29,489 nucleotides of DNA from assembly GCA_904502075.1 (NCBI GenBank), contig CAJGDL010000004.1, forward strand, positions 1 through 29,489. The letters are read 5' to 3'. The DNA is from an uncultured Alistipes sp. GTDB lineage: Bacteria; Bacteroidota; Bacteroidia; Bacteroidales; Rikenellaceae. Position 1 is the first letter of the stretch, and every line of letters begins with the position of its first letter. This document shows positions 24,060 to 29,489 of this stretch, in pieces. The notes beneath the pieces are model-generated. The model ran no database searches and was not told the origin of the DNA. It was given only the letters and a program-made list of their open reading frames with translations. Both the position numbers and the translations under genes were made by a program.

Positions 24060-24536
24060 ATGGCAAAAGAGATTATCTATTTGACGGCCGAGGGCTACAA
24101 GAAGCTCAAAGACGAACTCGACCACATGCGTTCGGTAGAGCGTCCGGCCATCTCGGCGGCAATCGCCGAGGCTCGCGACAAGGGCGACCTGTCGGAGAAT
24201 GCAGAGTACGATGCTGCCCGCGAGGCACAGGGCCTTTTGGAGCTGCGTATTGCCAAGATGGAGGATACGCTGGCCAATGCCCGTGTAATCGACGAGACGA
24301 AGATCGACAAATCGAAGGTGCAGATCCTGAGCAAGGTAACCCTCAAGAATTTGAACAATAACAAAGAGGTTACCTATACGATCGTTGCCGAGCACGAGGC
24401 CAACCTCAAGGAGGGCAAACTCGCCATTGGCACCCCGATCGCCAAGGCGCTGCTGGGCAAGAAGAAGGGCGAGTCGGTCGAGGTAACGGTGCCGGCAGGA
24501 GTCTTGAAGTTCGAGATCCTCGACATCAACATCTAA
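24060..24536 (+). CDS. greA: Transcription elongation factor GreA
   Basis: A 158-residue factor that rescues backtracked RNA polymerase by stimulating cleavage of the transcript 3' end. The N-terminal coiled coil carries DKGDLSENAEYDAARE with the acidic tip residues (D and E) that enter the polymerase secondary channel. The C-terminal FKBP-like domain ends with VPAGVLKFEILDINI and includes GTPIAKALLGKKKGES. Length equals E. coli GreA. It is a single-gene unit with its own promoter, a long leader with a hairpin, and hairpins after the stop. Confidence 0.97.
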   Translation: MAKEIIYLTAEGYKKLKDELDHMRSVERPAISAAIAEARDKGDLSENAEYDAAREAQGLLELRIAKMEDTLANARVIDETKIDKSKVQILSKVTLKNLNNNKEVTYTIVAEHEANLKEGKLAIGTPIAKALLGKKKGESVEVTVPAGVLKFEILDINI

Positions 24537-24572
24537 TCCTTTTCAACGGAAATTTCCACAGCACAAGGTGTG

Positions 24573-24613
24573 TTGGGGCGGATGGGGCGTAAAACGCAAT
24601 CCATCCGCCCCAA
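24573..24613 (+). terminator. Long hairpin after greA
   Basis: TTGGGGCGGATGG (24573-24585) pairs with CCATCCGCCCCAA (24601-24613), a perfect 13-bp stem with a small inner GCGT..ACGC stem. The following TCTCGTTTC is only weakly T-rich, so it may protect the 3' end as much as terminate. Confidence 0.6.
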
Positions 24614-24648
24614 TCTCGTTTCAATAGCGAATCTCCCTCCCGACACAG

Positions 24649-24685
24649 AAAGGCCACAACCTCCCAAAGAGAGGTTGTGGCCTTT
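24649..24685. terminator. Bidirectional terminator between greA and the TonB receptor gene
   Basis: AAAGGCCACAACCTC (24649-24663) and GAGGTTGTGGCCTTT (24671-24685) form a perfect 15-bp stem with a 7-nt loop, with A and T ends allowing use from both sides. It lies 20 nt past the receptor stop codon. Confidence 0.9.
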
Positions 24686-24704
24686 ATAGCATCCGAAAGC
24701 CTCC

Positions 24705-26993
24705 TTAGAAGCTCACCTTGGCTCCCACCATCCAGGTACGGGGGAGCGAAGGGCCGTAGACATACCCCGAGTCACGATCGGGCCCCTGGTCGAAATCGCG
24801 CTGGTAGGCGTTGAAGAGGTTTTGCACGCCGCCATAAACCTTCATGCGAATCTGCTTGTAGATCGAGAAGTCGTAGCTGAGCTTAACCCCCAGGTCAAAG
24901 AAGGCAGAGGTCATCTCGGCACGATCACGCTCGATGTAGCCGGCCATGTGCTGCACCAGCATCGGCCCCGTATAGGTACCCGAGAGATCGATATCGAACC
25001 CTTTGACGGGCTTGAAGCAGGCGGTCATAAATCCATAGGTATCGGGGGTACGGAACATGCGCTTCTCGGGCTGCACCTCGGGATCCTCGCTCCAATACTG
25101 CCACTCACGGTAGCGGCTCTGCTGCCAGGTGAAGCCCAACTGAAGCTCAAACCAACGGGTGAAGATCGCCTTGAACTCGGCGGTCACGCCACCCACGGTA
25201 GCGCCCGAACTGTTGTAACGCTCCAGAAGCTGCGCTCCATCGGCATCGGTACCCACCTCACGCAGGTCGAAGGCATCGTTGAGGCGCGTGTAGAAACCCT
25301 CGACCAGGAAGTTGGTCTCGACCGATCCGAAGCGGTGGTAGATGTCGGCCGAGAGGCTGAAACTGTGCGAACGCTCCTCCTTGAGGTCATCGGCCAGGCG
25401 GATGCGCACGCGCTCACCCCCCACCACGGCAATGTGCATATCCTCGTCGAAGGCCTGCGGAGCGCGGAATCCGGCGGCATAGCTGGCACGCAGACTGATC
25501 TGCTCCGTGGGGTTGAAACGCACGTTGGCACGCGGGCTGGCAATCAGGTTGTCGATCAGGTTGTGCTTGTCGAGGCGGCAACCAATCAGCAGCGACCACA
25601 TCTTGTTGCGCCACTCGTTCTGCGCATAGAGACTTGCGATGTGTACCTGCTGCTCGGTGCGGGTGTCGTAGCCGATCGAATGGTCGTTCAGGTCGTTGTA
25701 GTTGTACTCCGCACCCACGGTAAACTCGGCCGGCAAGAAGAGGAACTTATCGAACTGGCGCACATACTGCGCTCCGGCCGCCACCGTAAGGTCGTGGGTC
25801 AAGCCATAGGCCTTGGGATCCTGACCTGCTCCGTAGTAGCTGTCGCGCACCGTGTTTTGGAACGAACCGTAGAGGTTGAGGCGATTGCGACGATCGGGGG
25901 TCGAGAAGTCAAACGAAAGGCTACCGCCGTCGATGATATGGTCGGTGGTCTCGGCCACAAAGGCCTCGTGGGGAGGTAGATCCAACACGTCGCCACCACG
26001 GCGATACTCGTTGATGTGGTGGTACTGAAGCGTCAGGCGCGAGTAGGCTCCCGTTTTGAGGAACGATCTGAGGCCGATGCTCTGCCCCTTGATCTCGGGC
26101 AGTTCGGTAAACCCATCCTCGTCATCATCGTAGCCCGAACGCGAACGAATCTGTCCATAGACATACAACCCGGCCTTGTTGTTGTCGGTGATGAGCGAGG
26201 CGTTGAGCGAGGTGTTGTTCTCGTAGGCTCCACTGAATCCGATCGAGGAGAGGGTGTGCGAAAATTCACCCGAATTACGCAGCGGATCGCGCGTGATGAT
26301 GTTGATCGTACCTCCGATGGCCGACGAACCGAAGAGGGCCGAACCGCCTCCACGCAACACCTCCACGCGCTCGATCATCGAGGCGGGAATCTGCTCCAGA
26401 CCATAGACGCCCGTCAGCGAGGAGAAGACCGGATGCGAGTCGATCAGAATCTGCGAATAGTGGCCATCCAAGCCGTTGATGCGCACCTGGGCAAAGCCGC
26501 AGTTCTGGCAATCGTCCTCCACGCGGACACCGGGCTGAAAGCTCAACCCCTGCGAGAGGCATACGGCCGAGGTCTTCTCGAAGAGGTCGGCATTGATCAC
26601 CCCCACCAGGGCCGGAGCCTCGCGGCGGCGCGTCTCACTGCGGCTGGCCGAAACCACCACCTCGTCCATCGAGATTCCCTGCTCCGAGAGGAAGAAGTTG
26701 ATCTCCTGCGAGGAGTTGCGACGTACCTCCACCTTGCGGGTTGCCGCCTCGTAGCCGAGCAACTGCACCTTCAAGACAAAATCTCCCACGGGGAGGTTCT
26801 TCAGGAAGTAGTGGCCCGAAGCATCGGTCGAAGTACCGATCGTCGTCCCCTCGATCGTCACGGTGGCAAAGGGGATGTGCTCACGGGTCTCGCGGTCGAT
26901 CACATGGCCGTAGAGGTGGGCATCGGTCTCCTGCGCGGCCACATACGAAAGGGCCGAGAAGAGGGTAACAAGCAACAAAAATAGACGTTTCAT
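24705..26993 (-). CDS. TonB-dependent outer-membrane receptor with N-terminal carboxypeptidase-regulatory-like domain
   Basis: A 762-residue outer-membrane transporter powered by TonB. Residues 1-20 are a signal peptide (MKRLFLLLVTLFSALSYVAA). About 26-105 is a carboxypeptidase-D regulatory-like domain (YGHVIDRETREHIPFATV). MDEVVVSA near 109-116 is the TonB-box region. The plug (about 120-235) has the C162-x-x-C165 motif CQNCGFAQVRINGLDG and the VEVLRGGGSALFGSSAIGG end. The rest is the beta-barrel, closing with WMVGAKVSF. The pattern resembles metal- or heme-type receptors of Bacteroidota, but the ligand cannot be read from sequence. No SusD-like partner or transport genes adjoin it; it has its own promoter, divergent from the PspC operon. 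Confidence 0.92.
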   Translation of the reverse strand: MKRLFLLLVTLFSALSYVAAQETDAHLYGHVIDRETREHIPFATVTIEGTTIGTSTDASGHYFLKNLPVGDFVLKVQLLGYEAATRKVEVRRNSSQEINFFLSEQGISMDEVVVSASRSETRRREAPALVGVINADLFEKTSAVCLSQGLSFQPGVRVEDDCQNCGFAQVRINGLDGHYSQILIDSHPVFSSLTGVYGLEQIPASMIERVEVLRGGGSALFGSSAIGGTINIITRDPLRNSGEFSHTLSSIGFSGAYENNTSLNASLITDNNKAGLYVYGQIRSRSGYDDDEDGFTELPEIKGQSIGLRSFLKTGAYSRLTLQYHHINEYRRGGDVLDLPPHEAFVAETTDHIIDGGSLSFDFSTPDRRNRLNLYGSFQNTVRDSYYGAGQDPKAYGLTHDLTVAAGAQYVRQFDKFLFLPAEFTVGAEYNYNDLNDHSIGYDTRTEQQVHIASLYAQNEWRNKMWSLLIGCRLDKHNLIDNLIASPRANVRFNPTEQISLRASYAAGFRAPQAFDEDMHIAVVGGERVRIRLADDLKEERSHSFSLSADIYHRFGSVETNFLVEGFYTRLNDAFDLREVGTDADGAQLLERYNSSGATVGGVTAEFKAIFTRWFELQLGFTWQQSRYREWQYWSEDPEVQPEKRMFRTPDTYGFMTACFKPVKGFDIDLSGTYTGPMLVQHMAGYIERDRAEMTSAFFDLGVKLSYDFSIYKQIRMKVYGGVQNLFNAYQRDFDQGPDRDSGYVYGPSLPRTWMVGAKVSF

Positions 26994-27038
26994 AACACTT
27001 TACTTATTTATATTATTATAATCTCTGTTTTGCGGTGG

Positions 27039-27071
27039 CAAAGATAAGCCAAAACAGCGGTCTGAAACAAA
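27039..27071 (-). promoter_or_regulatory. Promoter of the TonB-dependent receptor gene
   Basis: On the minus strand TTTG (27068-27071) and TATCTTTG (27039-27046) match the -33 and -7 elements exactly with a 21-nt spacer. The leader would be about 38 nt and very AT-rich. Confidence 0.8.
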
Positions 27072-27133
27072 TTTTTGACCTACCCAAAAGTAGGGATTTC
27101 GACCGAACAGAAAATTTTATTTAAAAAAATATA

Positions 27134-27152
27134 TACTTTGTATTGCAAAGTA
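27134..27152. promoter_or_regulatory. Candidate operator (palindrome) over the PspC/PadR operon promoter
   Basis: TACTTTGTATTGCAAAGTA is a perfect palindrome with 7-bp arms and a 5-nt centre, and the flanks extend it to ATACT...AGTAGTAT. It covers the expected -33 position of the operon promoter. A partial copy (AATTTGTATT, 27157-27166) follows 22 bp after ACTTTGTATT (27135-27144). PadR proteins bind such dyads and PadR is encoded in this operon. Confidence 0.6.
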
Positions 27153-27173
27153 GTATAATTTGTATTATATTTG
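27142..27173 (+). promoter_or_regulatory. Promoter of the PspC/PadR/DUF2807 operon
   Basis: TATATTTG (27166-27173) matches the -7 consensus; ATTG (27142-27145) is a 3-of-4 match to the -33 with a 20-nt spacer. It rules out a start at the TTG at 27171 and supports the ATG at 27222. Confidence 0.65.
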
Positions 27174-27221
27174 CATCATAAAAGTAATACAAAATCAAAA
27201 CAACCTATAAAACAGACCGCC

Positions 27222-27746
27222 ATGAAAGAGACCCAAAGTGCCAGCCTGGCATCGCAATCCTTTGTATTCGAGCGCGATGCATACATGGAGCTGAAGAATT
27301 ACCTGGACGATGTGGCTTCGCGCCTGCCCGCCACCGATCGTGAGACCATCGAGGATGTGGAGTATCGCCTTGCTGAGATCTTCCGCGAGAAACTCACCTC
27401 GCCGATGATGGTCGTGACGCTGCACATGGTGCGCGAGGCGACCAACCAGATGGGCTCCCCGGCCGCCTTCGGCGAAAAACGCTTTGACACGGAGCCCCAA
27501 AACAAAAGCGCAGCCGCAGAATCACAACCCCGCCGCCTCTACCGCTCGATAACCGACCGTTCGATTGCCGGTGTTTGCGGAGGTTTGGCCAGCTATTTTC
27601 AGGTCGATGTTGCAATGCTTCGCTTGGTAACCCTGTTGCTGATCCTCTTCGGAGGCCTTTCGATCTGGTTCTATGTGATCCTATGGATCCTCCTGCCCGA
27701 GGAGCCGATCGGCCTCCACCGCCCACAGGAGGGGGGCAACCGCTAA
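27222..27746 (+). CDS. PspC domain-containing membrane protein
   Basis: A 174-residue protein with two parts. The N-terminal part (about 10-85) holds FERDAYMELKNYLDDVASRL and a helical segment ending QMGSPAAFGE, without a membrane segment. The C-terminal part is a PspC domain: RRLYRSITDRSIAGVCGGLASYF followed by one strong membrane helix (LRLVTLLLILFGGLSIWFYVILWILLP). PspC proteins sense or transmit envelope stress. The start at 27222 was chosen because the frame upstream overlaps the promoter box. It is the first gene of the operon, and the last gene in the window is clearly its paralogue, sharing both the N-terminal region and the PspC start. Membrane topology and partner are inferred. Confidence 0.85.
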   Translation: MKETQSASLASQSFVFERDAYMELKNYLDDVASRLPATDRETIEDVEYRLAEIFREKLTSPMMVVTLHMVREATNQMGSPAAFGEKRFDTEPQNKSAAAESQPRRLYRSITDRSIAGVCGGLASYFQVDVAMLRLVTLLLILFGGLSIWFYVILWILLPEEPIGLHRPQEGGNR

Positions 27747-27812
27747 CCGAAGGTTCATCCCCGTAAAAACAAAAAGTAACAGAGAAGCACCCACCGAAAA
27801 AAATCTAAAAAT

Positions 27813-28136
27813 ATGGCAGAAGATAATGTAAAGGCGCAACTGCGCAAAGGCATCTTGGAGTACTGCATCCTGGCCATTCTCTCGCGCGAGGATTCGTATG
27901 CTCCGAAGATCATCGCCGAGCTGAAGCGGGCACAGATGATCGTGGTCGAGGGGACACTCTACCCCATCCTCACCCGCCAAAAGAACCAGGGCCTGTTGAC
28001 CTACCGCTGGGAGGAGTCGCCCCAGGGCCCCCCGCGCAAGTACTACACCCTCACCGAGAAGGGGCGCGAACAGTTGAAGTACTTCGACGAGGCGTGGAAC
28101 GAACTGGTCGAGCAGATTCGACAGATTCGCAGCTAA
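27813..28136 (+). CDS. PadR family transcriptional regulator
   Basis: A 107-residue winged-helix regulator with no ligand domain, the small PadR type. AQLRKGILEYCILAILSREDSYAPKIIAELK forms helices 1-3 with the recognition helix near VVEGTLYPILTRQKNQGLLTYRW, and the wing is ESPQGPPRKYYTLTEKG, a PadR hallmark. The C-terminal helix is the likely dimer interface. It is 66 nt downstream of the PspC gene and 35 nt before the lipoprotein gene. I infer that it represses its own operon via the palindrome at 27134-27152, as is usual for PadR neighbours, but binding has not been shown. Confidence 0.92.
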   Translation: MAEDNVKAQLRKGILEYCILAILSREDSYAPKIIAELKRAQMIVVEGTLYPILTRQKNQGLLTYRWEESPQGPPRKYYTLTEKGREQLKYFDEAWNELVEQIRQIRS

Positions 28137-28171
28137 ACAACCCATTGGTCAAACCGAAAAAAGAGAAGATT

Positions 28172-29077
28172 ATGAATAGTTTTGTAAGAGTGATTATGGC
28201 TGTTGCCACCATGCTGGCACTTATTACTACGGCCTCGGGCTGTGTGCATGTAAAGACGAACGCTTCGGAGGATGAACTCTCAATTTTTATTCCGAATAAA
28301 GCATTGAGAGGCAATGGCAATCTGATAACAAAGACGATTGCTCTCCCGGAATTTACCAAAGTGAGCGCCCACCGCGCCGCCGAGGTGACCCTCGTCGAGA
28401 AGCCCGAGAAGGAGATCGTCGTGACGGCCGACGAGAACATCCTCCCCTATGTGGTGATCACCTGCGAGCGCGGTGTGTTGGATATCACGCTGGACGAAGC
28501 GCTCAAAAATGCGGGAAACTACACCTTCCGCGTGATCCTTCCGATGAACCAACAGATCGACCGGCTCTCCACCACCTCCGGTGCCACGATCACCCTCCAA
28601 GAGGGGCTGACGCTCACCTCGATGGGGGAGGTAAAACTTGCCGCCTCGTCGGCCTCGGGCATCAAGGGGGCCTTCCAAGCCAAGGAGATGAAGCTGGATA
28701 CCTCCTCGGGAGGGGAGATCCACGGTGAATTCCGCACCACGAAGATCGAGATGAAGGCCTCGTCGGCCTCCGAGATCGAGGGTAAGCTGTTCACGGAGAC
28801 GCTGATCGCCCGAGCCTCCTCGGGGGCCTCGATCGAAGTGGAGGGCACGGCCGTAAAGAGTGAGTTGGAGGCCTCGTCGGGGGCCGACATCGATGCCGAG
28901 AAGCTCACCACGACCGATTGTCGCGCCGAAGCCTCGTCGGGAGCTGACATCGAATGCCACTGCACCGGCGCACTGAAGGCCTCTGCCTCCTCGGGAGCCT
29001 CGATCTACAACGCGGGCAATCCCGCCTCCACCGAGATCCAAAAGTCATCGGGCGGCTCGGTGGCCATTGACAAGTAG
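28172..29077 (+). CDS. DUF2807 (putative auto-transporter adhesin head GIN) lipoprotein
   Basis: A 301-residue predicted lipoprotein: MNSFVRVIMAVATMLALITTASGC has a lipobox ending at C24. The start at 28172 is preceded by AAGAGAAG. From about residue 45 the protein is a DUF2807 domain (LPEFTKVSAHRAAEVTLVE). From residue 150 it contains about seven turns of roughly 20 residues, each with a Ser/Ala-Ser-Gly core (ASSASGI, TSSGGEI, ASSASEI, ASSGASI, ASSGADI, ASSGADI, ASSGASI), the form of a right-handed beta-helix. Its role is unknown; co-occurrence with PspC and PadR suggests an envelope-stress link. It is 25 nt upstream of the second PspC gene. Confidence 0.88.
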   Translation: MNSFVRVIMAVATMLALITTASGCVHVKTNASEDELSIFIPNKALRGNGNLITKTIALPEFTKVSAHRAAEVTLVEKPEKEIVVTADENILPYVVITCERGVLDITLDEALKNAGNYTFRVILPMNQQIDRLSTTSGATITLQEGLTLTSMGEVKLAASSASGIKGAFQAKEMKLDTSSGGEIHGEFRTTKIEMKASSASEIEGKLFTETLIARASSGASIEVEGTAVKSELEASSGADIDAEKLTTTDCRAEASSGADIECHCTGALKASASSGASIYNAGNPASTEIQKSSGGSVAIDK

Positions 29078-29102
29078 AGAACCAAAGACAAAATGAAAGA
29101 AT

Positions 29103-29489
29103 ATGAACGAGATTAAGAAGTGTAGCATTTCGGGCATTGCCTTCCAATTTGAGCCCGATGCCTACGAGGAGCTTTCCCACTACCTGAAGGAGCTCCAAAA
29201 CCAATACAACGACAACCCCGACGGCGAGGAGATCCTGGCCGATATCGAGGCCCGCATCGCCGAGCTGATCCTCTCGACCCAGGAGAACAGCCGCGCCATC
29301 GCCCTGCCCCTGGTGAAGAACATCATCGCCCAGTTGGGTTCGGCGGCACAAATCGAGGAGGAGAGCGCCTCAAGCGAGGAGCCCCACCCTTCGGCGAAGG
29401 CCACCGAGCCGCGCATCCCGCGCCGCCTCTATCGCTCGGACGAGGGGGCCAAGTTGGGCGGTGTCTGCGCCGGCCTGGGCAACTACTTC
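29103..29489 (+). CDS. PspC domain-containing protein (partial, truncated by window end)
   Basis: 129 codons are visible, in frame to the last base. ATG at 29103 follows AAAGAATAT. The N-terminal part (AFQFEPDAYEELSHYLKEL) parallels the first PspC gene (FVFERDAYMELKNYLDDV). A PspC domain begins at RRLYRSDEGAKLGGVCAGLGNYF, so the membrane helices, and perhaps further domains seen in longer PspC proteins, lie beyond the window. It is the last member of the operon seen here. Confidence 0.85.
   Translation, partial: MNEIKKCSISGIAFQFEPDAYEELSHYLKELQNQYNDNPDGEEILADIEARIAELILSTQENSRAIALPLVKNIIAQLGSAAQIEEESASSEEPHPSAKATEPRIPRRLYRSDEGAKLGGVCAGLGNYF

Noticed and set aside
27171..27221. Upstream TTG start for the first PspC gene
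   Set aside because: It overlaps the -7 promoter element, so it would not be in the transcript.
28650..29050. Repeated GCCTCGTCGG-type words as a possible repeat array
   Set aside because: They encode the Ser-Ser-Gly turns of the DUF2807 beta-helix and drift in sequence; they are not a CRISPR or other array.
1..29489. tRNA or rRNA genes, insertion sequences, phage genes, CRISPR arrays
   Set aside because: I looked through the intergenic stretches on both strands and found no cloverleaf, transposase, integrase or regularly spaced repeats.

Overview
The window looks like chromosomal DNA from a GC-rich member of the Bacteroidota, most likely an Alistipes/Rikenellaceae-type gut bacterium. This rests on three signs. 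Several intergenic regions carry the Bacteroidota promoter signature TTTG-(18-21 nt)-TAnnTTTG. Several proteins belong to families known mainly from this phylum (DUF4301, DUF4837, DUF6549, the DUF2764 V-ATPase partner). The TonB receptor carries an N-terminal carboxypeptidase-regulatory-like domain. The genus is an inference; no rRNA or other marker gene is present. I see no tRNA, rRNA, insertion sequence, integrase or CRISPR array, and most of the window is dense core-genome coding sequence.

Layout. 1-6137 (+): the 3' end of metH and metF (one-carbon/methionine module), an M20 amidohydrolase, RNase R, and mqnC of the futalosine menaquinone pathway. 6151-11079 (-): murB, tilS, holA, a class IV aminotransferase-like protein of unclear activity, and a small DUF6549 membrane-anchored protein. 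11255-12697 (+): a DUF4301 protein ending in a strong terminator. 12996-20484 (+): a complete Bacteroidota-type V/A-ATPase operon in the order E, DUF2764, A, B, D, I, K. It has its own promoter and terminator and no recognisable C, F or G subunit genes; the K subunit keeps a Na+-type ion site.

20727-23659: a DUF4837 lipoprotein (-) and a polysaccharide deacetylase (+) are transcribed divergently from back-to-back promoters. The deacetylase converges on a ClsB-like cardiolipin synthase (-). 24060-24536: greA, with a leader of about 180 nt containing a terminator-like hairpin close to the predicted transcription start. 24705-26993 (-): an outer-membrane TonB-dependent receptor. 27222-29489 (+): an envelope-stress-like operon of a PspC-domain protein, a PadR regulator, a DUF2807 lipoprotein and a second PspC-domain protein cut by the window end. 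It is preceded by a palindrome over its promoter that is a good candidate PadR operator.

I did not find a clearly new system. The points most worth checking are the minimal V-ATPase with its predicted Na+ specificity, the greA leader hairpin, the PspC/PadR/DUF2807/PspC operon with its operator, the predicted leaderless murB mRNA, and the aminotransferase-like protein that seems to lack its PLP lysine.
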